Source: an uncultured Clostridia bacterium (GTDB taxonomy: Bacteria; Bacillota; Clostridia; Christensenellales; Borkfalkiaceae). Taken from it: a DNA stretch of 64,000 nt. Each line of letters starts with the position of its first letter. Position 1 is the first letter of the stretch. The stretch covers positions 1 to 64,000 of the forward strand of contig CANRJR010000004.1 of assembly GCA_947631005.1 (NCBI GenBank), read 5' to 3'. Below the pieces are notes generated by a model. That model did not search any database. It was not told the DNA's origin and was given only the letters and a program-made list of their open reading frames with translations. This document shows positions 15,795 to 26,000 of the stretch, piece after piece. The translations under genes and the position numbers were made by a program.

Positions 15795-15986
15795 CAATTC
15801 TGCGCAATAGTCGTAACCGCGCTATAAGATAAGAGAGGGGAAACCCTCTCATAGGGCTCCCGAAAAATGTTGCGAAGCAAGATTTTTCGGGAAAAGGAGA
15901 CGCAGGCGTAAAAGCACAAGGGTTGCCTTTCGGCAACCCTTTGCAAAACGCGCCTTGCGGCGACGTGGTGGACCTGCGCAGAATTG
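15795..15986 (-). repeat. Tandem repeat unit with 12-bp terminal inverted repeats, copy 3 (overlaps tmRNA 3' end)
   Basis: 192 bp, same ends as copy 2 and in the same orientation, 308-309 bp further on. The terminal repeat TGCGCAGAATTG (15975-15986) lies in the acceptor and T-arm region of the tmRNA gene, so the element merges with ssrA. The part just outside CCA (15965 downward) is the cassette that also follows tRNA-Ala(GGC); its hairpin AAGGGTTGCC / GGCAACCCTT may terminate tmRNA transcription. Confidence 0.88.
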
Positions 15987-16355
15987 AACTGCGGTCTTAC
16001 AAGGTTCGTCCGCGGACACTACACGTTTAGTCTGTGGTCAAGTCTCGCCCGCTGGCAGTCCGCAGACAGACTGCGCGTTGGGCACACTTCCGAAATTCAT
16101 TGCGCGGCAGGGGAAGTCAGCCGCCGAGCAACGTTCCCTACTGAATGACGCCCGTTTCCCGACCGTAGGAATTCGGGATCGGACGGAGCTTAACGCTGTT
16201 AAGCCGCAAGTGCTACGCGGCGAGCCGAGACCCGACGCGAAGCGGTAGAACGTCTGCTTTTATTATCAGCATTTGAAATTTTTCCGTTTTTACAGAGCCG
16301 AGCCTCTGACGTGCGTCCGTCGAAGTCCGCTTGCAATCGAATCCGAAACAGGCCC
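15966..16355 (-). ncRNA. ssrA: Transfer-messenger RNA (tmRNA)
   Basis: A 390-nt minus-strand RNA that rescues stalled ribosomes with SmpB. The 5' end GGGCCTG pairs with CAGGTCC before ACCA, including the G3:U70 alanine identity pair. The conserved 5' CGGATTCGA and the 3' GACTAAACGTGTAG element are present, as is a T-arm CGCAG-TTCAATT-CTGCG. The tag frame starts at GCT (about 16270) and reads ADNKSRRSTASRR then VSARRVALAA before TAA: 23 residues, long and arginine-rich, ending in the VALAA degron typical of Firmicutes. Confidence 0.95.
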
Positions 16356-16584
16356 GATGGCGTTCTTCTATATTATTCTATACCCGTCGGCGAAATTTGT
16401 CAAACGCTTTTCAAGAAAATCCCGCCCCATTCGCGGCTAAAGAGGGCGCGCAGGGGGGACGGCATACGGGAGCGGACGGGCAAAAGCGGACGTTTTCGGC
16501 GATCCCATGGCAAACATCAAACAATTTTCGGCGGCGCAGAATGTAAAATTTGCACAAAATTCGACGGTATTTTTATCGACTGTG
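16356..16584. other. Intergenic upstream of tmRNA and of the giant gene
   Basis: About 230 bp without a gene. The tmRNA promoter should lie in its first part on the minus strand: GACAAA-like and TAGAAT (about 16378-16383) sequences are present but the match is weak. Open frames here are short and have no ribosome sites. Confidence 0.4.
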
Positions 16585-16613
16585 TTGACAGCGCGAAATT
16601 CGGGTTGTACAAT
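16585..16613 (+). promoter_or_regulatory. Promoter of the giant surface-protein operon
   Basis: TTGACA (16585-16590), 17-bp spacer, TACAAT (16608-16613). It is followed by a GC-rich leader of about 105 nt with several short inverted repeats (for example ATCCGCGCGC/GCGCGTGCGC-type runs at 16630-16690). Confidence 0.8.
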
Positions 16614-16726
16614 GGAAACAAGGCGTTGCCTATCCGCGCGCCCGCGGATATGGGTCGCGCTCCTACGCGCGTGCGCGCGTGAGCGCAAACGTTGTTTCCC
16701 GCCGAAGGCGGGAGGGGGGAAGAGGG

Positions 16727-19700
16727 ATGAAGCGATCGGCGAAAAAAATCGGAGTATGTTGCGCGGCTGTGCTGTGCGCCGTTTGTCTCGGCGCGGGGAT
16801 CGGCGGACTGCGTTTTTCCAAAGCGGGGGAAACGTACACTCCGCGGGCGGAGGAATACGAATACGCGTTTGTCCCGCTTGCGGAGCGTTCGCCGAATGCG
16901 ATCTCCCAAGAGGAGTTTGAATCTTCTCCCGTCGGCGCGTCGGAGACGGAAGTCTACATTACGGGGCTGTCGGGCGAGCTCGATAAGAGCATGCCGCTCG
17001 AACTCGAAATTCCCGAGACGATCGAACGGGGCGACACGACATTGACCGTAAAATTCGTGCAGGAGGGTGCGTTTTCGCAGTGCGAGAACATCGTCGATCT
17101 CCACCTGCCCGAGTCGGTGCTGTGGCAGGTCAAGCAAGGCGGCTTGTTCACGGTCGACAACGGGGCGTACTGCGCCAAAGCGGACGGCGAAACGGCGACG
17201 ATCGTAGCGTTGAACAAGACGAGCGATCCCACGCTCATTCTGCCCTCCAACATTTGGCTCGACGACGGCGACGGCGTGATGGAAGAGGACGAGCCGACCT
17301 ATCGCTACACCGAATTTTTGATGAAGAAAACCGACGCGGACTATCGTCATCTCGTCGTGACGGCGGGCGTGATTAATCTTTTCAACAATGAAGAAAAGAA
17401 CGGATCGCCCAATCTGCAAGGCTCGCTGTTGGCGAAGTCGAATTGTTTGGAGACCGTTCGCTTTGCAACGGGGCGGCGGGAAGTTCTTCCTCTCTACTCG
17501 TTGGCGTTCGAGAGTTGTACCGCGCTCGAAGAGGTCGTTCTCTCCGAGGGCGTACTGCTTGCCGACGGGGCGCGCGTCTTTCAGGGTTGCACATCGCTCA
17601 AATCGGTGCAGCTCGCCCGCGAGAACAACGCAAACGTGCCCTCGTTCTATACGTTGGGCGCGGACGGCGCGCTTTACACCTCCGACTATGCGTATTCCTA
17701 TTACAACACGGGCACGGCGGGTTTGTCGGGCACGGGCGCGCGGGGATATTACGCATGGAAAGAAAGCACGGACGGCGTTCAAAAGGTGATCGACTTCTCC
17801 TCTTCTTCCTTGATTGAGACCGCCGAGGCGGGCGACCCGCTCACGGTTGAGGGCGACCGCGATGTGTACTACTCCCGCAACGGGGAAACGGGGACAGGAG
17901 ACGGCTTCGGCAAAGGGATCGCCGTGCCGCAGGGGAGTTTCGTGTTCGACGTTGCGTCGACCGAGACTTACGATACGGATCTCCTCCCCGACAAAGTCAT
18001 CAATGATTTTGCGAAAGACGGTTCGTTTTATCCCTCGGACGCGGACTTTGAATCCGTCGCATTGTGGTACAACAATTTCACAGGAGAATTGACGGCAAAG
18101 AGCGGGAAGTACGCGACCGTTTCCCATAGCCGTATCGACAGCTCTGCTACGGGCGGGAACGGGTTTCGACAAGACAATTCGAAAAAATGGGTACGACAAG
18201 AGTATTCTTTCGGGGAGCTCAATTACAGCGGAAATTTGCAAGTGAAGAAAAAGGAGGAAAATTCCTTTATCACGATCCAGACGAATTTCGATTTTGCGGC
18301 GACCGTCTATTTTACATACGATTCTGCGACAAGCGTGCCCACCATCGGGTTATTCGGCTCGGCGGACGACACCAAAACAAGTGTCGCCCTCGGGCTCATC
18401 GACTTTGAAACGCATACCTTGCGCGCGAACGGTAAGGGCGGGCAAAATTATTATCTCTGTCAACCGAGCGACGAGGAAGGCAAAACAAAAAATTACCCGC
18501 AGGTCTTATGCATTATTTTAACGCCCGTTTCCCCGTTTACGGTAAAACAGGCGAACGGGGAGGAGCTTCGAAACGGCGCGCTCGTCATGGAGGAGGGCAC
18601 GTCCGTTACGCTGATGGCAGACAGTGAACAAGCGATCGTCGACGAATTGACGTGGCGCGTTCTCAACATAAAAGGGGAGAACGAGGTCATTTCGATCGCA
18701 AAAGGGGAGAACGGGGTCGTCGTAACGCCCCATCGCGCGGGACATGCGATCATCGAGGTAAGTTCGGCGTTTCTCACGCGGTATGTCTACGTGACGGTCG
18801 CCCCGCTCAAAGAAAGTCCCGCCGAATACGCCACAGCCGAACGCCGCGTCCGCTATCAAACGCTCGTGCTCATGCCGCCGCAGTACGAGGAAAACGGCAA
18901 AGCGGTGGAATATTTCGATTTCGGATATACCGAAACGGTCGAGATCGGCGACAACGCCTTTCAGGGCACGCAGATCACGGTCATTCGCATTCCCGACCGT
19001 ATCAAAACGATCGGCATGAACGCGTTCCGTTTTTCGGATATGTTGCAGACAGTCTATCTTCCCGACTTTGCGACCTACGGTTCGGACATATTCGGGCAGG
19101 ATTCGGACGCCGAGCCCGCCGATCCCGCCGATCCCGCCGATCCCTCGGGCGTTTACACGGCGGGCAAGCGCAACTTTACGCTTATCGCGCCCTCCCGCGA
19201 CGCATACGAACGGTACTTCCAAGAGGGCGGCGCGTTGAACAGCGCGTTCGACCGCGTAGATAGCGGCGATGCCGTCTTTTCAACTTCCGACGACCCGAGC
19301 CACTGCTACACCCAATACCTCACCTATGAGATCACGGTCGCCTACGACGGGGATACATATCAAAAGATCCAATACCTCTTCGGAAGAGGGTCGGATTTCG
19401 TCAAAGCCTCGGAGACGGTTTCTTGGACAGGCGACAACAACGATACGGTGTACTTCGGGCACAGGAGCGGAAAGAGCGACAACATTTCCGTACAGGTCAA
19501 AAACACCGTCGCGAGAAAGGCTTGGACGATTGCAAAGGACGGTTGGTATTCTGGAACGGCGAAAGTTCCCGAGGGGAAGTGGTATCTCGGAACAGAGGTC
19601 GCGTTTTCGGACAAGGATGGGCTCAACGCGCTGTTAAGAGGTCAATCGGAAGTTTCCGAATCCATGTCGATAGAATATCCAAACCACTTCCGCAAGCGGT

Positions 19701-22700
19701 ATAACGCATTGTTTAATAGCGGAAAAGACAGCGTTTCGAATTCCTCGGAATTGCCGCCGAAGTTTGCAAACACAACGCAGACCATTTGCACGTTGCCGAC
19801 TTTCATTACGCTGCGCAGTACGGCGGGGGACGAGGGGTCTGCCGACGTCGATTTCGACGTGCCCGATTTCCAGAAGATCGGCGAGGTGCAGGTCCGCGGC
19901 GACCTGCCCACGATCACCGTTCCGTTCGATTTTTCGGGCTTCCCCGCGAGCCGCATTTTGAGCGGCATCGACAGTGCCCGCATGAACGTTTCCTATACCG
20001 CGGAAAAGGACGGTAAGGAGAGCGCGGAAGATTGGGACAAAATGAAATATCAAGACGCGCCCTACGACGCGGGGACGTATTTGGTGACCCTTTCGTTCAA
20101 AGAAGAGGCGGTCTCCCGCGCCGCGGGCGGCTATTCCTACCGTTGGTCGGGGTCGTACAACGGCATTCGTGTCAACAACGGCGACAGCGACAGTAAGACG
20201 TTCCGTCTCATCATCGTGCCCCGCCCCGTGTATGTTTCGGATTATACGGTGGCTTACACGGGCGAGGAAGTTACGGTCTACGAAAACAATCCCTACTACA
20301 CGGCGACGGACTATCAACAGACCGAGGGCGGGAGATTGACGGATTTGCCGACCGAGAAAGGCTCATATACCGTTGCGCTCTCGTTCAACGATCCCAAGTA
20401 CGCGGGCACGGAACAGACTTCGCCCAACCTCTATTGGGCGGACGGGATAGACAGCGCAAAGCCGCAAGCGACGCTCGTGATCGAAACAGAGCCCAAGCTC
20501 GACGCACCGACGGCAGTTTGCACGACGTTCGAATACCGCGACGCCGCCGTCTCGCTCGTTGAGATCTTCGGAAGATCCTATCAAACCGCCTCCATGAATG
20601 CGACGATCGAGCGCGTTTCGGGGAGCGAAAGGGTGAGCGTTTCGGAGATCCGCGAGGCGGGCGAATATGCCGTCACCGTCGAGCCCGCCAAGGGGTACGC
20701 GTGGAAAGAGCCGCCCATTTCGCCGTTTACGGTCCGGGTTACGCCCAAGCGCGTCGCCGTTCCCATGGATTCGTACATTCCCGACAGCGTTCCCGCGCCC
20801 TATGAATTTTACGTTCCCGTCAACGCCGAATATCATGTTAAAGAATATAAAGAATATCATGTAAAAGAATATAAACAGGATGGCGGACCGAAAGTCGAAA
20901 AGATCACAGAAAATGGGAAATATCAGGTGACCCTCGCGCTCAACGATATTCAAAATTACAAGTGGGACGGCAAAGAGGGGGGCGAGGTTGTCGTGAATCT
21001 CTACGTCGGCATGCCGAAAGTGCTCGCCCGTCCGAACTTCAACCAAATCGTGGACTGCACAGCGCAGAATGAGGGTTCTGTCGTGTACGACGCGGGGGTC
21101 GAATACATTCCCGCCGACCTGTTCGACGAAAACTTTATCGGCGATTTCATGACGATCTCCGTTACAAAAGACAGCGCGCCCTGCAAAACGGTTGCAAAGA
21201 GCGGGACTTACATCATTACGATCGCCCTGCGCCCGACCTTTACAAGCACGGTGAAATTTACGGACGGGGTCACGTCGCTCGAATATACTTTGACCGTCAA
21301 AAAGAAAGCCGTTACAAAGCCGAAGTTGAGAGAGGGCTCGTTCTACGCAAAGGAGATAGAGGGTGAGGTGTACACCCTTGACGAGCTTGTCGAGCTCCCC
21401 GCCGAGGGCTACACCGTAAGCGGTTGGACGGACACGACCGAGGCGAAAGATTACCCCGTCACCTTTACCTTGAAAGAGGATTACGAGTGGATGGAAGGCG
21501 GGTCTGAAAATGTCACCCTCACCGTGAAAATTACGGCGTGGGTGGACGTTACGAAACCTACCGTCAAGACGGGCGATCGCTTCGAATTAGAGACCGAAAA
21601 CGACTTTTCTGCCGTGCTCGCTTCCTATGACGCGGAAGCGTACGCCGTCGCCGTTGACGAAGGCAAGACGCTGAAAGAAAAGGGCGAATACACGCTCACG
21701 TTCACCCTCAGAGCGGGCTATCGCTGGGGCGTGGGCGAGCACGATCCTTATACGCTCTCCGTCACTCTGTATCGCGTAATTGAAAAGCCGTCGCTCAAAA
21801 CGGGCACGTTCTACGAGCAGGACACAAATTATACCCTTTCTAATCTTGTCGAGCTTCCCACCGAGGGCTACACCGCGTACGGTTGGACGGACACGGGCGC
21901 GGCGGGAACTTATACCGTTATATTCCAAGTTGATCAAGAAAATTATTATCTTTGGTCGGACGGCACGGACGGAGACATTTCTCTCTCCGTCGTTATCACA
22001 CCATACACCGCAGTCCAAAAGCCGCAGCTGAAAGCGGGCACGTTCTACGAACGGGGGACGGTTTACGAACTTTCCGAGCTTGTCAATCTCGCCGCGGGCT
22101 ACACTGTGCGCGGTTGGGAAAACACGGGCGCGGCGGACGATTATACCGTTACGTTCACCCTCGACGATGGATATAAGTGGGAGGGCGAGGGGACGATCGA
22201 AGAGCTACGCCAAGATTACGTGCTCACCGTCTATATCACCGCTTGCCAAGTGATCGAAAAGCCGAAGCTGAAAAAGGGTTCGTTCTATGAACGGGGAACG
22301 GTTTACGAACTGTCCGATCTCGTCGAGCTTCCCGCCGAGGGCTACACCGTAGAGGGTTGGACGGACACGGGCACGGCGAACGAATATCCCGTCACCTTTA
22401 CCCTTAACGTGGGCTACAAGTGGCAAGGCGGCGGGTTCGAAGAAGTCACCCTCGTAGTGACAATTACGAAGCGCGAAGAGATCGAAAGACCGAAGCCGAA
22501 AGAGGATCTCTACTATTGGAAAGGCGACGATCCGTTCGTCGTCAAAGACGTATTCCCCGACATCGACGACACGTATTACACGGCTACCATGTCCGAGAAC
22601 GGAACGCAAAATGCGGGCGATGGACCGTACACGGTCGTTGTGACCTTTGTCCTGAAAGAAGCCTATAAATGGAATGAGGAACCGCTGTTCGATGAATACA

Positions 22701-25700
22701 AAGCGACCGTCAAAGTACAGCAGGGGAAGGAGACCGAGATCCCCAAACTACAAAATCCGAACGGGGACTATCCCGAAAAGGAAAATCATACTCCCTATTC
22801 GCTCTCCGAAATTTTCTCCGATTATCATGGGAAAGCGTATGAGGTGCTGTTGGACGGAAACCCCGTCGATGAGATCAATTACGGCGGAGAGCATACGCTT
22901 GTCGTCGTCCTCCGCAAGGGATATCGTTGGGTGGGAAAGACGTTCGATCCAAAAGAATATAAGGTGTCCGTAAAAGCGGCAGTCTCCCGTCCCGTCTTAA
23001 AGAAATCCGAAGTGTACGAATGCGGCACGGCGATCACATTGGACGCACTGTTCCAAAATTTCAACAGCGGCGCGTACGACGTAAAAATTACGCTCGACGG
23101 TACGCCCGTGAGCGAGGTGCGCGCGGTGGGCGTATATCGGTTCGAGTTCACCCTGAAAACGAACAACGCGTGGATCGAAGCGGGCGAACAGATCCACACG
23201 GTCACGCTGACCGTGATGGAGTGTACGCCCGTTGAAAAGCCGACGCTCACAGCGGGGACATTCTATGCAAAGGAGACGGGGGGGGACGTCTATACGCTTT
23301 CCGAGCTCGTCGAGCTTCCCACCGAGGGCTACACCGTAGCCGATTGGACGAATACGGGCGAGGCGGGGGAATATCCCGTTACGTTCACACTGAAAGAGGG
23401 GTATAAGTGGCAAGACGGCAGCTTCGGGGAAGTTGTGCTCAACGTGAAAATTACGGCGTGGGCAGACGTCGCGAAACCTACCGTCAAGACGGGCGCGCTC
23501 TTCGAACTGACCCACGAAAACGACTTTTCTGCCGTGCTCGATTCTTATACCGCGGAAGCGTACACCGTCGCCGTTGACGGAGGAAAGACGCTGAAAGAAA
23601 AGGGCGAATACACGCTCACGTTCACCCTTAACGAGGGCTACCGCTGGGGCATGGGCAAGCACGAGCCCTATACGCTCCCCATCACTTTGTATCGCAAAAT
23701 TGAAAAGCCGTCGCTCAAAACGGGCACGTTCTACGAGCAGGACGAAAATTATACCCTTTCCGATCTCGTCACACTTCCCGCCGAGGGATATTCCTCGGAC
23801 GGTTGGACGGATACGGGCGCGGCGGGAACGACTTCCGTCACGTTCCAACTGAAAAAGGACGAATATTATTTTTGGTCGGACGGCACGGACGGAGACGTTT
23901 CGCTCGTAGTCGTTATCACGCCGTACAATGCTGTCAAGAAGCCGACGCTGAAAGCGGGCACGTTCTACGAACGGGGGACGGTTTACGAACTGTCCGATCT
24001 CGTCGAGCTCGCCGCGGGCTACACCGCGCGCGGTTGGGAAAACACGGGCGCGGCAGGCGAATATACCGTCACGTTCGCTCTCGACGCAGACTGCAAGTGG
24101 GAAGGCGAGGGGAAGATCGAAGAGCTACGCAAAGATTACGGGCTCACCGTTGTCGTCACGCCCTGCACGCCGACCGAGCGACCCTTGCCGAAGAGCGGGA
24201 TCTATCTCTGGGAGGACGGCGCGCCGTTCGCGCTTGCCGACCTCTTCGACCGCCTCGACGCAACGCGGTACGACGTAACCGACACCCGCGGCGGGAGCGT
24301 TGCCATATTCGATGCGGCGGGCGAATACGCGCTCACATTCACCCTGCGCGCCCCTTACAAGTGGGACAGCGACAACGCGTTCGCGCCCTATCAAACGGTC
24401 GTCGTCATCGGCGAGGGACACACGGTCGACCCGCCCGCGCTCAAATCTTCGTCTTTGCCCAACAAGGAGAACAACGAGCCCTACACGGCGGAGGAGCTCT
24501 TCGACGGCTATTTGGGCGGCGCGTACACCCTCTCCTATACTGTCGGAGGAGAGGAGACGGACGCGATCCGCGGCGGCGGCGTTTATACGCTCACGCTCGC
24601 GCTCAATGCGGGCTACCGTTGGAGCGGGGAAGATCGCTTCGGCACGCGCGACTACACGGTGGACGTAAAGGCTTCCGTCGCCCGCCCCGTCGCGAACGGG
24701 GAAACGTTGTTCGAGCGCGGCACGCCGTATTCCGTGCGGGAGTTGGTTTCGGGGTATGTCGAGGGGTCGTATAACGTCGGCATCTCGCGCGGCGGCGAGC
24801 CCGTCGGCGAAGTTTTGGAAGCGGGAGAATATACGCTCGTGTTCACCTTAAAGGCAGGGAACGAGTGGAAAGACGGCGAACCGGGCGAACCCGTAACGCT
24901 CACCGTTACCATTTCCGCATGCACGCCCGTTGCGAAGCCGACGCTCAAAGCGGGAACGTTCTACGAAAAGGAGACGGCGGGGGACGTCTATACGCTTTCC
25001 GAGCTCGTCGAGCTTCCCGCCGAGGGCTATTCGGTGCACGGCTGGACGAATACGGGCGCGGCGGGCGAATACGCCGTCACGTTCACCCTCGACGAGGGGT
25101 ATAAGTGGCAAGACGGCGGCTTCGGGGAAGTTGCGCTCACCGTGAAAATTACGGCGTGGGTAGACGTCGCGAAACCTGCCGTAAAGGCGGGCTCGCTCTT
25201 TGAGCTCGCCGACGAAAACGACTTCGAAGAAGTGCTCGCTTCCTATGACGCGGAAGCGTACGCCGTCGCCGTTGCGGACGGAAAGATATTGAAAGAAAAG
25301 GGCGAATACGCGCTCACGTTCACCCTCAATGCGGGCTACCGCTGGGGCGTGGGCGAGCACGAGCCCTATACGCTCTCCGTCACCCTGTATCGCGGCATTG
25401 AAAAACCCTCGCTCAAACAGGGGAAATTCTACGAGCGGGACGAAAATTATACCCTTGCCGACCTTGTCGAGCTTCCCGCCGAGGGGTATTCGGCGAGCGG
25501 CTGGGAAGATACGGGCGCGGCGGGGACGACTTCCGTCACGTTCCAACCGAAAAAGGACGAATATTATCTTTGGTCGGACGGCACGGACGGAGACGTTTCG
25601 CTCGATGTCGTCGTCACGGCGTACAACGCGGTCAAGAAGCCGACGCTGAAAGCGGGCATGTTCTACGAACGTGGGACGGTTTACGAACTGTCCGATCTCG

Positions 25701-25999
25701 TCGAGCTCGCCGAGGGCTACACCGTGAGCGGCTGGGAAGAGACGGGCAAGGCGGGGCAGTACTACGTCACCTTTACCCTCAAAGACGGCTACCGCTGGAC
25801 GGACGGAAGCCGCAACGCGGTCACGCTCTCTGTCGTCGTGCGGGAAAAAGCGGCGGAGACCGACTACGGCGCAGTCGTCGCCCTGCTCGGCGTACAGCTC
25901 CTGCTCTTCGCGGCGATCTTCGGCGTCGCGATCCAAAAAGGCGACGGCAAGGAACGCCATACGAAAACAAAGGAACGCCGTCCGAAAAAGGGGGAATAA
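16727..25999 (+). CDS. Giant repetitive surface protein with leucine-rich and Ig-like domains
   Basis: About 3090 residues, starting at the ATG behind a long G-rich ribosome site. There is a signal peptide (about 1-35), then BspA-type leucine-rich segments (about 105-130, 255-305 and 735-790: VEIGDNAFQGTQITVIRIPD), a Big_2-like segment (about 610-690), and from about 1530 to 3040 an array of 65-80-residue beta-rich modules with motifs such as GTFYERGTVYELSDLVEL, GWTDTG, YPVTFTL, GYKW. Modules are grouped A-B-C-D and this block recurs at about 1530, 2165 and 2735. One C-terminal membrane helix (about 3048-3070) and a basic tail anchor it; there is no LPXTG. Probably an adhesin or surface-layer protein. 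Confidence 0.9.
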   Translation: MKRSAKKIGVCCAAVLCAVCLGAGIGGLRFSKAGETYTPRAEEYEYAFVPLAERSPNAISQEEFESSPVGASETEVYITGLSGELDKSMPLELEIPETIERGDTTLTVKFVQEGAFSQCENIVDLHLPESVLWQVKQGGLFTVDNGAYCAKADGETATIVALNKTSDPTLILPSNIWLDDGDGVMEEDEPTYRYTEFLMKKTDADYRHLVVTAGVINLFNNEEKNGSPNLQGSLLAKSNCLETVRFATGRREVLPLYSLAFESCTALEEVVLSEGVLLADGARVFQGCTSLKSVQLARENNANVPSFYTLGADGALYTSDYAYSYYNTGTAGLSGTGARGYYAWKESTDGVQKVIDFSSSSLIETAEAGDPLTVEGDRDVYYSRNGETGTGDGFGKGIAVPQGSFVFDVASTETYDTDLLPDKVINDFAKDGSFYPSDADFESVALWYNNFTGELTAKSGKYATVSHSRIDSSATGGNGFRQDNSKKWVRQEYSFGELNYSGNLQVKKKEENSFITIQTNFDFAATVYFTYDSATSVPTIGLFGSADDTKTSVALGLIDFETHTLRANGKGGQNYYLCQPSDEEGKTKNYPQVLCIILTPVSPFTVKQANGEELRNGALVMEEGTSVTLMADSEQAIVDELTWRVLNIKGENEVISIAKGENGVVVTPHRAGHAIIEVSSAFLTRYVYVTVAPLKESPAEYATAERRVRYQTLVLMPPQYEENGKAVEYFDFGYTETVEIGDNAFQGTQITVIRIPDRIKTIGMNAFRFSDMLQTVYLPDFATYGSDIFGQDSDAEPADPADPADPSGVYTAGKRNFTLIAPSRDAYERYFQEGGALNSAFDRVDSGDAVFSTSDDPSHCYTQYLTYEITVAYDGDTYQKIQYLFGRGSDFVKASETVSWTGDNNDTVYFGHRSGKSDNISVQVKNTVARKAWTIAKDGWYSGTAKVPEGKWYLGTEVAFSDKDGLNALLRGQSEVSESMSIEYPNHFRKRYNALFNSGKDSVSNSSELPPKFANTTQTICTLPTFITLRSTAGDEGSADVDFDVPDFQKIGEVQVRGDLPTITVPFDFSGFPASRILSGIDSARMNVSYTAEKDGKESAEDWDKMKYQDAPYDAGTYLVTLSFKEEAVSRAAGGYSYRWSGSYNGIRVNNGDSDSKTFRLIIVPRPVYVSDYTVAYTGEEVTVYENNPYYTATDYQQTEGGRLTDLPTEKGSYTVALSFNDPKYAGTEQTSPNLYWADGIDSAKPQATLVIETEPKLDAPTAVCTTFEYRDAAVSLVEIFGRSYQTASMNATIERVSGSERVSVSEIREAGEYAVTVEPAKGYAWKEPPISPFTVRVTPKRVAVPMDSYIPDSVPAPYEFYVPVNAEYHVKEYKEYHVKEYKQDGGPKVEKITENGKYQVTLALNDIQNYKWDGKEGGEVVVNLYVGMPKVLARPNFNQIVDCTAQNEGSVVYDAGVEYIPADLFDENFIGDFMTISVTKDSAPCKTVAKSGTYIITIALRPTFTSTVKFTDGVTSLEYTLTVKKKAVTKPKLREGSFYAKEIEGEVYTLDELVELPAEGYTVSGWTDTTEAKDYPVTFTLKEDYEWMEGGSENVTLTVKITAWVDVTKPTVKTGDRFELETENDFSAVLASYDAEAYAVAVDEGKTLKEKGEYTLTFTLRAGYRWGVGEHDPYTLSVTLYRVIEKPSLKTGTFYEQDTNYTLSNLVELPTEGYTAYGWTDTGAAGTYTVIFQVDQENYYLWSDGTDGDISLSVVITPYTAVQKPQLKAGTFYERGTVYELSELVNLAAGYTVRGWENTGAADDYTVTFTLDDGYKWEGEGTIEELRQDYVLTVYITACQVIEKPKLKKGSFYERGTVYELSDLVELPAEGYTVEGWTDTGTANEYPVTFTLNVGYKWQGGGFEEVTLVVTITKREEIERPKPKEDLYYWKGDDPFVVKDVFPDIDDTYYTATMSENGTQNAGDGPYTVVVTFVLKEAYKWNEEPLFDEYKATVKVQQGKETEIPKLQNPNGDYPEKENHTPYSLSEIFSDYHGKAYEVLLDGNPVDEINYGGEHTLVVVLRKGYRWVGKTFDPKEYKVSVKAAVSRPVLKKSEVYECGTAITLDALFQNFNSGAYDVKITLDGTPVSEVRAVGVYRFEFTLKTNNAWIEAGEQIHTVTLTVMECTPVEKPTLTAGTFYAKETGGDVYTLSELVELPTEGYTVADWTNTGEAGEYPVTFTLKEGYKWQDGSFGEVVLNVKITAWADVAKPTVKTGALFELTHENDFSAVLDSYTAEAYTVAVDGGKTLKEKGEYTLTFTLNEGYRWGMGKHEPYTLPITLYRKIEKPSLKTGTFYEQDENYTLSDLVTLPAEGYSSDGWTDTGAAGTTSVTFQLKKDEYYFWSDGTDGDVSLVVVITPYNAVKKPTLKAGTFYERGTVYELSDLVELAAGYTARGWENTGAAGEYTVTFALDADCKWEGEGKIEELRKDYGLTVVVTPCTPTERPLPKSGIYLWEDGAPFALADLFDRLDATRYDVTDTRGGSVAIFDAAGEYALTFTLRAPYKWDSDNAFAPYQTVVVIGEGHTVDPPALKSSSLPNKENNEPYTAEELFDGYLGGAYTLSYTVGGEETDAIRGGGVYTLTLALNAGYRWSGEDRFGTRDYTVDVKASVARPVANGETLFERGTPYSVRELVSGYVEGSYNVGISRGGEPVGEVLEAGEYTLVFTLKAGNEWKDGEPGEPVTLTVTISACTPVAKPTLKAGTFYEKETAGDVYTLSELVELPAEGYSVHGWTNTGAAGEYAVTFTLDEGYKWQDGGFGEVALTVKITAWVDVAKPAVKAGSLFELADENDFEEVLASYDAEAYAVAVADGKILKEKGEYALTFTLNAGYRWGVGEHEPYTLSVTLYRGIEKPSLKQGKFYERDENYTLADLVELPAEGYSASGWEDTGAAGTTSVTFQPKKDEYYLWSDGTDGDVSLDVVVTAYNAVKKPTLKAGMFYERGTVYELSDLVELAEGYTVSGWEETGKAGQYYVTFTLKDGYRWTDGSRNAVTLSVVVREKAAETDYGAVVALLGVQLLLFAAIFGVAIQKGDGKERHTKTKERRPKKGE
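20828..20875 (+). repeat. 24-bp in-frame tandem duplication
   Basis: Two adjacent copies encode EYHVKEYK twice. They differ by one base and are AT-rich (GAATATCATGTWAAAG...), unlike the GC-rich surroundings, so the duplication looks recent. Confidence 0.85.
21320..25850 (+). repeat. Higher-order repeat within the giant gene
   Basis: A block of four different modules (about 930 bp) occurs at about 21320-22250, 23230-24165 and 24930-25850. Long near-identical stretches (for example around the phrases GTFYERGTVYELSDL and KEKGEYTLTFTL) show segmental duplication of the whole block with different modules between the copies. Confidence 0.85.
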
Positions 26000-26000
26000 T

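Noticed and set aside
15253..16726. Integrated prophage or genomic island at ssrA
   Set aside because: The tmRNA 3' end is duplicated, but only 309 bp separates the copies and no integrase, transposase or phage gene is present. I kept the duplication as a repeat finding only.
25860..25999. LPXTG sortase signal on the giant protein
   Set aside because: No LPXTG-like motif precedes the final membrane helix, so it is anchored by the helix itself.
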